From Cinnamomum chago (lineage: Eukaryota > Streptophyta > Magnoliopsida > Laurales > Lauraceae), in the NCBI GenBank assembly GCA_038049695.1, contig CP142453.1, positions 128,687,001-128,751,000 on the forward strand: a DNA stretch of 64,000 nt. The letters are read 5' to 3'. Below the pieces are notes generated by a model. The model saw only the letters and a list, made by a program, of their open reading frames with translations. It was not told where the DNA came from and searched no databases. The translations under genes were made by a program, and so were the position numbers. Below are positions 11,801-24,124 of the stretch, in pieces. Each line of letters opens with the position of its first letter. Positions within the stretch are counted from its first letter, which is position 1.

Positions 11801-12599
11801 AAAGCGGTCACTAATCAAGTATTTTAATTGAAACGGGCCTCAAGTAATTTTCATTTGTTGCAAGTTGCAATATCTTCCAGTAAGAAAGTGAAAAGGTTAA
11901 AATCCTAAAATGTAAAACCAATACAAATAAATGGGATATAATGATAATTGGTGTATATATATTTTTTCTTTCCCATCCAATTAGCACTGTCTAGGTTAAT
12001 TTAGTTACCATAGCATTTGTGATTCTTTTCCTTCGTTTCTGAACAGCTTGTCTTGCTATCATTTCTCTTTCTTTTAATGGCTTTTTTTTGTTTTGAATAG
12101 GAGTAGAGATGTTTGTAGTAAACATTCATTTGAAATTGACGACAAAGTATAGGCTGGACAACTTAACATTTCAATGAAAATTTAAGACAAAGTTGCATGA
12201 AAGTATTCACATCTTGCTTGCTCTTTGGGCATGATCCATCTGCGCCATCCATCATGCACGTGTCATTTCTCCATTAGATATGTATGCACTACAGGGATAC
12301 ATGTGTTTTCTCTTCTCGGTTAATGAAAATGCCCATTAACCATGCATTTCCCAACTTTGATTGGTTAAAACTGAAGTGACCCTAGTTAAAAAACCCCTTT
12401 TGACCCCAATTAGAAAGTCCTGTGTATTTTAGACTGGGGTAACTTTGCAACTTTTGTTAAAACTTAGGTGACCCCAGTTAAAAAATACCTCCTCTTTTAT
12501 GTTTGTTTTTTGGTTTTTTGGTTTGCAGAATGTTAGGTTGTTTTTGTTTCTCTGTATGTCTGTTTTGCTAAATTGGTTTATTTGTATGTTGGTTTGTTT

Positions 12600-12870
12600 G
12601 TAGGTCTTTAAAGATGTCAACACAATTGTAAGTTGTTTGTAGTGTGCTTTCATATGAGAGTGTTGACACTGACACTGGTCTCGGCAATCATACATCAGTT
12701 TTTTTTTTTTTTTTCTCTGAGTTCGTGAATTAAATTATCATGATTTTCAAAGACCTTCAGTTTCTTTTTGTAAAGATCACTTTCAATGTCACTTGTGAAA
12801 TTAAATCTTCATTGTGGTTTTTAAAAAAAGAAAGAAATAAGAAAAAATAGTCTTCATTTATGTTTGAAGA
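12600..12870 (+). repeat. R1 family fragment (copy D)
   Basis: Matches copy A at 14640-14900: GTGTTGACACT, CAATCATACATCA, GTGAATTAAATTATCA, TCAATGTCACTTGTGAAATT and AAATCTTCA.TGTGGTTT in the same order. Confidence 0.8.
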
Positions 12871-13061
12871 TATTTTTAAATGACGGATTTCTTTATCTAA
12901 CCAACCTTGTGATTGACTGCCATTTCAGTGCATGGCCAGATTTGGGTAGAAATTCTTCCATCTTCATAGAAAATATATAGGTTTGATAAGATATGTCTAC
13001 CAAAGACTACTTGATATTGAAGATGCTATACAAATCAGAAGAATCAAATACTGAATTTGAA

Positions 13062-13191
13062 GAAAATGTAACCACAACTCTATAAGAAAATGAGCTCTTT
13101 AATCATAGCAGAATCTTTGAAGGGAAGAAAATATAACCACAACTCTATAAGAAAATGAGTTCTTTAATCATAGCAGAATCTTTAAATAGTA
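13062..13191. repeat. 65-bp tandem duplication
   Basis: Unit with AACCACAACTCTATAAGAAA and TTTAATCATAGCAGAATCTT occurs twice. A degenerate third copy lies near 13310-13365. Confidence 0.85.
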
Positions 13192-13677
13192 GAGGATCTT
13201 GTATGTTCTTGGATTTTTGAAAGACTACAAAAAAAGTCTGATTGTTGATTGATATAGATAATAAAGTTTTCAGAAATGGGTTATTTAGAATGATTTGAAT
13301 AGAATGAAATAACAACTCTTTGAATTAGAGATGGGCTCTTTATTATGAGCAGAATCTTCAAATAAGAGGGAGAGACGAGAGGTGGGGTCATTAGAAAGAG
13401 TGAAGGTTAGGAAAGTGCACGAAAGAAGAGGGTTTTCATTCCAATGAAGAAAAAAACGACTTTTATTTGTTCTGAACTATTCATTCTGAATGGTCTGATT
13501 TTCTAAAAAAAAAACTGTTACGTGGAAACGTTCATAAAGTGGAGCCAAACGGTTTCATGCGATTTTCATTCTACAGGCACAAATAAATGTTCCCAGCAAA
13601 TGATGCGAACAGGCCTTTGTTTCTGCAGTGTTTCTCTCCATGATAGTGTTTGTGCAAGCTCATGTGTAAATCTATAC

Positions 13678-13752
13678 GTAAATGTCTACTTGGACCGAAT
13701 TTGGGGACCGGGCCATGGTCCGGTCCCCATATTCGGGCCACATAGCACCCTC
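13678..13752. mobile_element. Short GC-rich foldback insertion (75 bp)
   Basis: Flanked by the 10-bp direct repeat AAATCTATAC (13668-13677 and 13753-13762). Core GGGGACCGGGCC (13703-13714) faces CCGGTCCCC (13720-13728), with outer arms TGGACCGAAT and ATTCGGGCCA. Duplicated unit I lacks it at the matching site near 11685, so it is an insertion. Confidence 0.65.
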
Positions 13753-15258
13753 AAATCTATACACATCCCCTGCCCTTTCATCTTGATTGACACATCCCCT
13801 GCCCCTTTTCACCTTCATGAGAGTGAGTGAGCTGAAAACTATATATTTTTTTTTACTTCGGAAGAAATGTCGTCAGTCGTCTGCCGCAGCTGTAGGACAG
13901 GAAGTGGGATTGAAAAGAGTGTCTCAGGTTTCGATATCCAAATAGATGAAGTGACATTTTAATGACTGGTTCTGTGGGTTTGATTTTGAAATAAGGCCAA
14001 CATGAGGGGTATTATCCATCATGGGAGCTGTGATCTGCTAGGACTGGATCTTACCACTTAATTTAAACAATCACCACCACAACTTTTGTTGGATAGATGT
14101 TTTTTCACAAGAAATAAATTATTATATACGAGAAATGATCATATGCCACCGCTCAATGCAAATGAATTAGTTTGACTTGCTGGCTCCCACATTTACTCGA
14201 ATGGCCCTCCCTTGACACTAATGCAAATAAATTAGTTCATTGGGAATTCCTCTTCTCGCCACTCGATCCTATTTAAGGAAATGCTCCATAACTCCACTCT
14301 GAGAAGTCTTTCCTCAGTACTTAATTTATTGGTTTTATCCTTATCTTGCTCTTTAAACAAGTAATCCTTTGACTTATCTTAAACAAATGCTAAATGCTTT
14401 AAAAATGGAATTGGACTTGCCTGCTTGATGTAGTTGATCAAACCAAACTGCTCTATTTTGCTGTTTGGTCCAACTAAAATTACTTTCCATTATTTGATCA
14501 CCTGTATCTAAATGTAAGGTTGGAATCATTGAACCATTACAATCATCCTGAGTTTAAGAACCAATCAATGAGTATAACTTGGGGGAAAAATTAAATGTAG
14601 ATTCCATATAATGTTCAACAATAAAGAAATTTCCCCTTTTTTAAAGGGGACTCAATTGTAAGTTTGTAGTCAGTTTACGTATGAGTGTGTTGACACTTTC
14701 TAAGCAATCATACATCATTTTTGTTTTTTGTTTTTTGTTTTTTGTTTTCATATAAGTCTGTGAATTAAATTATCACAATTTCCAAAGAACTTTTTCTTTT
14801 TGAAAAGAACGTTTTCAATGTCACTTGTGAAATTAAATCTTCAATGTGGTTTCTTAAAAAAAAAGTATTCATTTCTATGTATGAGTAAAAATATGGTCCT
14901 CACAACTCCAAGCATTGTAATGTATCCAATCAAAGGAGGATGGATAGGTTAGCATATTAGTTTCAATGACTTTAATATCATATTATCAATCAATTCAAAT
15001 GATCCTAGCCGTTGATTTCAGCCCCTCAAAGTTAATGGCTATACATTAGTTGCAATGAAATCTAACAGTTACTCTTGTCCATATTAGTGACAAAGTGGCT
15101 AGGACCGAAGCAAGTTCAAAAGGGGATTTATGTTTGTTTAGGGATGGATTGGTAAAAAAATTGGGGTGTCATTGTTTGAAGGGGTGTTTGTAGACCCAGT
15201 ACTAAAATAATATAGATCATATAAATAAAGCAGTAGTAACAATAAGTAGAATATAATC

Positions 15259-15486
15259 CCAAAGGATTAGCCGAGTGGTCAGGATCACGGTTTTTCTCTC
15301 TTCTGGAACTAGAGGTCCTGGCATCGACTCCCGATTCCTCCTTCTTCAAGAACCGAAGGTTGAGTCCACTTGTGCTACCACCTAGGGGCCACAAGGGTTT
15401 TACCCTGCTTCTTCTGGGCCCGGAGGGAATAGTCCAGTCCAAAGGATTGAGGACCCTTCGTTAGCAAAAAAAAAAAAAAAAAAAAG
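15259..15486 (+). mobile_element. tRNA-derived SINE, copy shared by A and B
   Basis: Starts with tRNA-like TTAGCCGAGTGGTCAGG (A-box) and has GGCATCGACTCC (B-box-like), then a body ending GTTAGC plus poly-A. Flanks AGTAGAATATAA and AGTAGAATCTAA look like the target duplication. The same insertion is in copy B, so it predates that duplication. Confidence 0.85.
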
Positions 15487-16070
15487 AGTAGAATCTAACT
15501 ATAGTGTGTAAAATGTTAAGTCAGAATCTAACTATGGTGTGGGCTATGTAAAAGGGACAATATTGAAGCCAGATCATTCCATAGATTTTAAACCCGTGGT
15601 GTGCATTCTTGCAAAGCCAAATCCTTAACTATAAGCGCACAGGAATGGACCCAAATACCCGAATGACAAAGGGCCCACATTTGTTCTTCCATTCTTATCT
15701 ATTAGGAACTATGAATTATTTTTCCATGTTTTAACTTTATGCATCATCATATATTCATATCTGGTACCTTGTCGTCACTCTCTATACCACAATGATGGAA
15801 AATAGATTGTTTGCAAAATAACATGATCGCAAACCTTAATTAAATCGTCACTGTAATTCATAGAGCACTTGGGACGTTTATTTTAGCACGTGGTAAGTTG
15901 GGACTCAATTTATTTGGAAAAAGCATTGAACATAGAGCAGATATTATTTCATCCATGCATAACATAGGAAACAGATTTCATCCGGAATAGATTAGGAAAC
16001 AGATTTCATCCGGAATAGATTAGACACAATGTCGTATAGACTTCTCAATAAAATTTGAGTAAGTCCACTT

Positions 16071-16291
16071 TTTTTTTTTTTGCTAACGGAGGGTTTCCAA
16101 TCATTTGGGTTGGACTATTTCCTCCGGGCCCAGAGAGAAGCCGGGTAAAACTCCTGTGGCCCCTAGATGGTAGCACAAGTAAATTCAACATTCGGCTCCT
16201 GAAGAGGGGGGAACCAGGGGTCGATACCAAGACCTCTAGCTCCGGAAGAGGGAGGAACCGTGATCCTGACCACTCAGCCATCCCCTTAGGA
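16071..16291 (-). mobile_element. tRNA-derived SINE with 16-bp target duplication
   Basis: Minus-strand copy of the same SINE family: GATGGCTGAGTGGTCAGG A-box, GGTATCGACCCC B-box-like, body ending GTTAGC then poly-A. Perfect target duplication TTGAGTAAGTCCACTT at 16055-16070 and 16292-16307. Absent from copy B. The perfect duplication suggests a fairly recent insertion. Confidence 0.92.
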
Positions 16292-16307
16292 TTGAGTAAG
16301 TCCACTT

Positions 16308-16477
16308 CAAACATGCTACTTGGACAAACTCGAGGACCGGACCGTCGCCCGGTCCCCATGAGTACCGTAGGATCTCAGGTGCGGGACCATGGCCCGGTCT
16401 CCCATGGTCCCGCACCTGGGATCCTAAGGTCCTCATGCGTGGCCCGGTCTTCAGAATTTGTCCAAGTAGCATGTTTG
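16308..16477. mobile_element. GC-rich foldback element, 170 bp
   Basis: Terminal inverted repeats CAAACATGCTACTTGGACAAA and its near-complement at 16457-16477 enclose GC-rich arms including GAGGACCGG, CCCGGTCCCC and the inner pair GTGCGGGACCATGG/CCATGGTCCCGCAC. It abuts the SINE target duplication. Related GGGGACCGGGCC palindromes occur at 13703, 18612 and 40766. Confidence 0.75.
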
Positions 16478-16776
16478 ATCAATGTAGATTTTGATGAAAT
16501 AGTATTTCTCTGTCCGTACATGATAGGGATCCGGATCCTCTCTAAAAATTAATGTAGATTAATGTTTGCAGTGAAAGGTATCTATCAATAATGCCACTGT
16601 AGATCTATTTATGGTGGCGAGGCCAACTGGCGTCGTCGAGTCATCCATGAATGAAAGCAATGTGGGGCCCACTACACTGCAATGTACCCTGCTGACGGCT
16701 GGGCTATATAGTCTGGGGCTTTCTCCTCTTTCTCCTATTTCAATGCAATGTGGGGCTCACCACTCTACAATGCATG

Positions 16777-18141
16777 TTGAGATGTCAAATGGGCCGGGCC
16801 TGGCCGAACCGCTAGTCAACGGGCTGTGCTGGGCCGAGGAGGTTGGGTCCGTTGGCCCGTTTGGCCCGGGCCCGTCAGGCCCGCCTGGCACGTGGGCTGC
16901 CCTCTGTGGCCCCCCAGGCACGACCCGCCTGGCCCGCCCACAAGTGATATTTTTTAAAAAAATTATCCATTTTATCCCCCCAAACCGCCATAAAACAATC
17001 ATATAAGGGGTATTTTGTGTCATTCTCAATTTTACAAAGTTTATAATACTTTAACATTCTTATTCTTTTTCTAAATTTATTAGTGTTATTTATACTACTC
17101 TAAGTTTCTAACCCTCGAATATTTCTACGTAAGAAGTGTATATCGTGACAAATTGCTAAAAATTGGCCCAACTTTACTAAAAATTGGATTAAGTCTTAAT
17201 AACATATAAATAAAAAATTACCAAGAATTTAAAACTATTAAGCCAAAATGTTAAAATAACATGATGGGGTTGGTTTTCTTTTAATTATTGGAACTTCCAT
17301 GATTCCATCCATCCTAACCCCACTAATACAAGCGCACCTAGGTGGGCCCCATGAGATGCAGTAGGAAATCCCCAATCAATCAATCAATCAGAGTAACTGA
17401 ATGAGTTTCTTTTCTGATGATGGTGGAACTGGGGGTATGGACCATATGACATGCTAACTGACTTGAGGTATATGAGGTTGGTAATCTGATTAATCAGCAT
17501 CTTCGTTTCACTTTCAATGACTACTGCTTTAGAGTTGAGAGTTTCAAATTCTAATCATGGGGGTAATGGCTGATTCATCTACATGCCTTTTTATCTTTTC
17601 TTAGTCTTCCTTTCCGCCATTTGACATGTGCACTGGTAGGTTAAAAAATGAATCTCCCTTTCTAGACACCTCTTGCTAGTCACTGGTCTTTTTATATCAT
17701 TATATCAAGGCATGGTGCCACCAGTTTCAAGTATTTCACCATAAAAATTGCAAGAAAAGGCACATTACAAAAATCACTTCATTGTTGAAAAGCAATAAAG
17801 TACTTAATTTTCATTCATACCCATCCAGACAGAAATGAGAGAACAGACTCATTCAAGTTGAGACAACCAATGAAAAAATCATATCCATATGGATTGCTTG
17901 CATGCAGGAAACTGAAATCCATAATCTTAACAACAACAATAACATTAATGAAAAGAAATAGCAAAACCAGCATGCATTAATAGGAAATTGCATCCACAAT
18001 CTTACAACACCAACATCAATGAAAATAAATAATGCTTGTGGTGTAGTGTTATTTCTTAAAAAAAAAAAAAAAGAGCAGGCCCGCCCCTCTACCTGGGGCG
18101 GGCCGTGCCCCAGCTTCGGCCCGGCCCGTTTGACATCTCTA
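16777..18141. mobile_element. hAT (Ac-like), 1.37 kb, non-autonomous
   Basis: Ends TTGAGATGTCAAATGGGCC and GGCCCGTTTGACATCTCTA, with GGGCCGGGCC just inside on both sides. Perfect 8-bp target duplication AATGCATG at 16769-16776 and 18142-18149. Copy B has the empty site AATGCATT at 28556-28563. No transposase seen inside. An internal repeat (GGAAA.TG.ATCCA.AATCTTA.AACA) occurs near 17907 and 17981. Confidence 0.93.
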
Positions 18142-18149
18142 AATGCATG

Positions 18150-19220
18150 GAACAAGAGTCATCTTATATGGTAGATTAATCATCATGACAGTCCACATTT
18201 ACGGACAGTTCTATTATGTTTGGCACCTGATACATTATATAAGCATAGAATCATAGTTAAATATATTGTAATGTGAGACCTTAGATTTTGAGTAATTTTA
18301 CTAAGATAATGGGCTGAGGTTTGGGCCATAGTAGTTATTCAGTATTTTAAGGTTATAATCCTTAATAGTTTCTTGATTCAAACGCCTATTTCGTAGAACA
18401 TAGTAATTACAGGTTCCCATAGCCAATTCATCAATTAGTAATAATTCTAAACAGTTTCTTCTACAACAGTCCCTACTTGTGGACTGTTTGTGGTTAAAAT
18501 TCATTACAGGGACCAATTGAGAGAGACAATGCGTAAATGAGAGAGAGAGATCAATGGACCCATCATGCTCAGAAATATGATGGATTTATAGTAGGGAAAC
18601 TCCACTTCCCTGGGGGACCGGGCCCGAATCCGGTCCCCCCGGGCCATGTAGCACGACTGTTTATAGTAGTCAGTCAACCATAGTCTGATTTGAATCTGCC
18701 ATTTTCATAGTCTTAAAGGACATCTTTATCATTTGTGGCGCTCTTTAAATGAAGGTCCAGACTGAGTTTTCACACTGAAGGTCCAGACTGAGTTTTCACA
18801 CTTTAAGATTTACTAAAATAAAGGCCACTAAAATAAATATTTGTGGTATGATTCTTGTGTTGGTTTCCATACCCCGCTGGGTTGGATGACCGTCTGACAC
18901 CCTTTATTGGTTCATATTATACCTTTTTATTTTTTTTCCTCGTATTTTTTTACTTTTCAAATAAGAGGAGAAAAAATTAATTTTCTTTCCTCCCCCTTCA
19001 TTATTTTTTTCCGCTCAAATTTTCCCTCCTCTCCCCTCCTCCCTCCCCAAACGGAGTGTTAATCTCTGTCATACGTGGGAGAGACGGAATCGGACTCCTG
19101 CAAAACCCAAATGAAATATTTGTGGGCGCCACATCCAATGCATGGAAAAGAAAAGAAAAATAGCATCCTTTGTATGATTGTTTTTTGGTATCCCGAGAAG
19201 AAAGGAAAACGCATTGATTG
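18150..19220. other. Intergenic, with small repeats
   Basis: After the end of the A/B homology (about 18290) no gene is seen. A 27-bp tandem duplication (unit GAAGGTCCAGACTGAGTTTT) spans 18750-18803. The GC-rich palindrome is listed separately. Confidence 0.4.
18612..18640. repeat. GC-rich palindrome of the GGGGACCGG family
   Basis: GGGGGACCGG and CCGGTCCCCC face each other across GCCCGAAT; outside is GGGCCATGTAGCAC, as in the 13.7-kb insertion. Confidence 0.6.
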
Positions 19221-21863
19221 ATTTTATTGGCAGATGGATTTTTGCTTATTGTAGATGCAGTGATAGGAAATTTGATTTTGCCCATTGATAGAAAATCATC
19301 TGTACGGATCACTGTATCAGGAACTGGGGTTGGGGGGTGCATTGTGCCAACATCATCCATCACAGCCGTCACACTCGGGGTTCGATAAACAGGGAATCGT
19401 TGATGGTGGGGCACAACACAACTACACAAGGCTTAGTGATTCAAACGGGCATGATGGACCCGCTGCGGATGGGCCACTCTTGGGCAGTTTTTTTAGAATT
19501 GCATGGCCATATCCTGTCTTTTTTTATTTTTGCTGAAGATGGACTGTTGTGATCTTCTCACAAAAATTACTGATAACAATGATCCATATGCTTTGGGGAA
19601 AAAAAAATGTAAAAGGCACTTAGTGGAGTATATAGATCCATTAATCAGACAGATCCACAAGGCATTTAGAAATAGTTTTTTTTTTCTTCCTTTTTGGGGT
19701 ACCTAGTCCCCAGCTATAGGGGCGGGGAAAACCCCAAACACCCCGTCCCACCCTCGGGTGCGGGGTCTAGTCCGCTTTGGGCCGGGCTTGGATATGTAAT
19801 TAGGGCCCGACTATTAATTGGGCCAGGTTGTGATTAAGTAATGAAAAACTCATAGCTCGGCCCGAGACTTGTATAAGAAATGAATGTAGTTTAATTTATT
19901 TAATGCTTTAATGCCCATAAAAGTGATGAAAAGTCCAATTCAGTTTGGCCTATTTAATTAAATGGGCCGAAATCACGTTAAAATGAAAATGAAAACAGTA
20001 AAATGACAGCCTTCCTATGTTTTATTTTTTATTTTTTATTTATCTTTTTTTTTTCAGCAGCTGAAGGATTAAAACTTGACTAGGCTTGCATATGCGAAAT
20101 GATGCGAGGATACATGACTCCACAAATTTACAAGGAGAGGGGAGGCCGACCTTCCAATGAGAACAGTACACTACAATTTTTTTTTATTTTTTGGGGTAAA
20201 GGGGAACAATACTTTTGTACGTTAGAAAAACTCTCTCCAGCGGACACTAGTTCGGGTAGTCCCACAGACCATGGAACAGAAACTGAAGGTGCATCTACAG
20301 TAGAAGATGGAGACGGTCAGCAGTAAAGTTAAGAGCATTAATGCTTTGGAGAGAGAATGGCAGTACCAATGCTTCTTCTACTCCACTTCTTTTTATTCAA
20401 AGAGATTCAATCTACTCTGATTTGACAGGTTTTAAAAAGTGTGCATCTTCGTTGAGTAAAAACACATACCCCCTTTAAATGTACCCAAACGCATTATGTA
20501 AGTGCCAGTGTCAGCACCTTCTGAGGTTGGCACATGGCATGCATCTCTCCTTGCTGCCACCCACCCATTATAAATGGGTGGTGGTATTTGCACCCACCCT
20601 ATGCACCCTCCCTAGTAAATTCATGTATTGTCTTATCAACTAATCCACTCCATCTGCGTCAAATACTATTCACTTTAATATAAAAATAAAGTGTGTCCTG
20701 TCAATAATTTCATAATAATTTGGAGGAAAAAATAGAAGCACTGTTCACTTGCCAATGCCATGCGTACATAGTCATTGCACAGTGACTTCTGTCCTTCCAT
20801 TACCTGATTTCTTGACTATACAATGAGGCCCACTGTTCAAAGGACCCAGATTGATTAGCATGTGTACCAGCAGTGAGGGTGAAAATCTCCTGAAGCAAGA
20901 TCTGCATGTGAGTTCGAGTCCCGTGTTAAGAAAGTTAATTAATTTTTACAGCATGTGTTTGTCATTCAAAAAAGTTCCACTCTTCTCTTTTTTTGTACTG
21001 AGACCCATTTTTGGACTTAATGACTGTTATATGTGTGTAAATCATGGTTGATTTTGTACAAAGCCCTTGAGAATTGAGATGCACAGATGAATTATCTTGC
21101 AAATTGAAATAAATTGGATTTGATGTCAAAATAAACATATTCATTAATAAAAAAAAAACGTGAGACTAAAATTGTGCTTCGGCAATATGTGAGTCTTAAA
21201 TATTTAGTTAAGAGAAAATCATCTGATGATTACTATCTTGTATGCATTATCTATGAGCACTTATTTTTACCAGCATGTTGGATTTCCATAAATTGGCAGA
21301 AGCTTAAATTTAAAATTCATCTAACTACTACTCACCGTTATAATAAAAAAAAAACTAAAGAAAAAAAATGAAGAACCCTTCTAACATTATTAAATTTGAG
21401 AAGCATAGATCAAAGGAGTGGGATCATCTAATAGGTCGATACTGTTTTTACGTTGGGCCTCATTCAAAACAATGCACCTTTCATGAGTTGCATACGTTGA
21501 CCATGGAAAATTGGGTATTTTGTCGAACAATTTTTTTTATTGTCATTGATTTTCTCTCCCATCCCATGGTTAGTATTGGCCATTTAATCTACAATGTGAC
21601 TTAAAATAAAAACAATTGAAGAATAAGAAAGAAATGAATCACAAAAGCATCACTTGTTAACCCAAGTGATCAATTAACTGGATTGGGGCTTGGCAAAAGG
21701 AATGTGCGGCTCAGATTTATAAGAAGATGGCCCCCACGATTTAGACTGAACACTATTGTTGGCAATTTCAAACACCCAAGTTGAGACTAAAAAAAAAAAA
21801 AAAAAACAGTGTACGGACTCTGAAAAGTAAGTGGCCCCGTTGTTCATCATGTGGGCCTCTTGA
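19221..21863. other. Intergenic, no firm gene
   Basis: 19228-19300 is a diverged copy of the unit tandemly repeated at 40998-41240 (GCAGATGG.TTTTTGCTT.TTG and GATGCAGTGATAGGAAAT). 19690-19830 is GC-rich hAT-like debris. 20400-20465 is a degenerate single copy of the 44.6-kb array unit. An open frame at 20099-20326 has protein-like composition only near its end and no recognised domain. Confidence 0.35.
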
Positions 21864-22051
21864 TCACATGAGATGGTCATTGACAGCAAAGGAGGTTTGA
21901 AACGGTCCTGTAGCCTGTACTTCCAGCGCCAAAAAGGTTGTCCCACTGTTTGATGATTTTGCGTATGCTTCCAGGACATAATCCCTCTTGCTCGCGCTCG
22001 TCCTGAGGCGGAAGAAAATCAAGTCCACCAGTTGCTGCTTGCAGTCTTGAC
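21864..22051 (-). CDS. Possible terminal exon of an unidentified gene
   Basis: A good acceptor (TCACTGCAG, ending at 22052) opens a 188-bp stretch that can be read to a stop at 21866-21864. That frame includes CKQQLVDLIFFRLRTSASKR and later GTTFLALEVQATG, with balanced composition. A second frame is also open (containing GGLDFLPPQDERE), so the coding frame is not certain. A possible upstream exon ends at a GTAAGT donor near 22290 and reads either CDLDVTGAITDPLF or another frame; its phase fits only the second frame of the last exon or needs a different reading. I do not recognise the protein. It could be a gene remnant rather than a live gene. No neighbours clarify its role. Confidence 0.25.
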
Positions 22052-24124
22052 CTGCAGTGACACGTTGACACGTCAGATCAGGTCATCCATAGCCATAGCG
22101 TAGAGTGGGTGTAAATACTTTGTAGGGTGAGTGCATTTACCCCCAGCCCTTATAAATATGAACCAGTCAAAATCTGTCATTTACTACCTGTAAGGCTGCA
22201 ACCACCCACCAATTACAAATTATAAATCAGAATGACAGAATTAGTCATTTACTACTCTACTGTATGCGCATATCAACTAGACTAGACTAACTTACCCGAA
22301 CAGAGGATCAGTAATTGCACCAGTGACATCCAAATCACAAATCACAGTGATTTATAAAAGGTGTGGTTTTTGTTGAAGGAGGCAGCACTTTATATGCATA
22401 TGGAAGTAGTGGTTTGAATGGTCATGGAATTTACTCACCATACTTCTTGAAATGGGACATTTTAAATACACCCATCTTATTTAATATTTACATCCACCAT
22501 AAGCTAAGACGGTGCAAAGCGTACTCTGGGCGTGCCCCTTTTCTATCTCAGGATTAGAGCAAAAAAAAAGAGTCGGAAGTTTAGACGCAAATATTAACAC
22601 CCCATTGAAAAGGGAGGACAAGTGAGGGAGAGTGGGGCCCACTTAAGTATTGCAACTGTGTTTTGGTACTATGGGACCAAGTGGGTTCCTGATGTTGGAT
22701 CCGATCCATTGATTCGAAGGAGGACCCACGGACGACAGTTGAGGGACTGGTCTCATAAGCAGTAGACACCCTTGGCCCACCATCCATTAGGTTGATATGA
22801 GAAGGTGTGATTAGGGGAAAAATAATTAGTTTTGGACATCAAGCGGTTGTGGGACCCAGTGGTTGATCCCATCCATAACTCCACTCCGAAAAGTCTTTCC
22901 TCATAACTTAGGGGGTGTTTGGATAATTGCAAAATATAATATCAACAAATTTAAATATTGTAAGATTTTATTATCGTAGAAAAAAATAGTTTCATATTAT
23001 TATATTGTGTCACTTATGGTGTTTGGCAATTTTTACAAATTTCAATTTACCTTTGAAGTGCTCAAAAATTTATAAAAAAACTCAAAAGATGATATACTAA
23101 ATAAGAAATGGAATGAAAGCAATCAATTGACCCAATGAAGGACCCACTAATTTGTAATCACATGTGTTAATAATCATGGTAGGACCCACTATTGTTAAAA
23201 AATCATAGGAATAAATGTTAAAATCTTGATATCCAAACAATGTTGTTTAATTAATGTAGGTCCACCAAATGTTGATAGGCATAGTGTAATATATCTAATT
23301 GTGATTATCACAAATGGGCCTATCTCTATTTTATTTTTTTATTTTTGTAAAACCTTATCTAATGTCAAGCATTATTGATGAATATATCTATTAGAAATCA
23401 TTATAGGGCCCATTTGATATTGGTAGTCATATTAACACAAGGGGACCTATCAAATAGCGGGACCCATTTAATGATGATAAACTTCTAACTGCAATCACAC
23501 AATTCAATCTTAGTAATTATTAAGAAACCCAGCTAATTTTGATAGTATAGGACCCACCTAGGGTTGGTAATCACGATAAAAGGTCCCTAATGTGACATTA
23601 GTAAGACCCTTCAAATATTGATAATTAACTAGGGTTATGTACATGTGATATGGTTATAGGACCCTACATTAAATTTATAAGCATTGTAGGGCCAATCTAA
23701 TATTGAGGGTCATAGTTGTAATAAAGATCATGAATGTTAAAACTTATAGTGGTCTACTATAATTAATGGTTGCCCATGAGTTCTTTTGAATATAAATAGA
23801 TTTTGTAAGAAAATATTATCTTATACAGCAAATCCTTGAATAATGTAATATGAAGGTTTTTAGAAGAAAGTGATATACTGTAATATACTTTTTAAGTATC
23901 CAAACACCTCCTTTTTTTGTGTATAGATTATATTCTAGGGGCATTTGGCGACGGGTCCCTAAACATGTCACTTTACTGCCTTAGGTTCACAATCTTTTTT
24001 CATAATATAATAGGTCATTTTTCCAAATTTGAAGACATAAGATGTCTAATTTTTCCTTTCTTCAAAATCATATCCCATGATTAGTGGGATATGCCATTAA
24101 TAATGGTCAACTACAATTTAATTA

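Larger units (their letters stand above)
12146..13890. repeat. Duplicated unit II
   Basis: Second copy of the unit at 10241-11800, without the 636-bp hAT but carrying a fragment of the R1 family (12600-12870), a 65-bp tandem duplication and a GC-rich foldback insertion. No gene recognised. Confidence 0.7.
14220..18290 (+). repeat. Duplicated block, copy A (R1 family)
   Basis: Matches copy B (22872-28610) over its length apart from insertions: GGTTTTATCCTTATCTTG, AATGGAATTGGACTTGCC, the SINE, GGGCCCACATTTGTTCTTCC, ACGTTTATTTTAGCACGTGG and, past the hAT, AAGCATAGAATCA. It starts with a CTATTTAAGG motif near 14268 that is also in inverted copy C. No coding region was recognised. Private features of A are the hAT at 16777, the SINE at 16071, the foldback at 16308 and a 28-bp tandem duplication at 15967-16023. 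Confidence 0.85.

Noticed and set aside
14220-14930. R1 core as an LTR
   Set aside because: It has a TATA-like motif but no TG/CA ends, no target duplication and no paired copy in direct order around an internal region.
15259-15330. tRNA gene
   Set aside because: A-box and B-box-like motifs are present, but no clover-leaf or acceptor stem follows, and the sequence continues into a SINE body and poly-A.
16055-16552. 165-codon plus-strand open frame
   Set aside because: It crosses a SINE and a foldback element; the reading is made of transposon sequence.
20099-20326. Possible small gene (75 codons)
   Set aside because: Only its last 30 residues look protein-like; a poly-T run interrupts it and no homologue is recognised.
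20860-20935. tRNA-like box GAGTTCGAGTCCCG
   Set aside because: Isolated B-box with no convincing A-box or structure.
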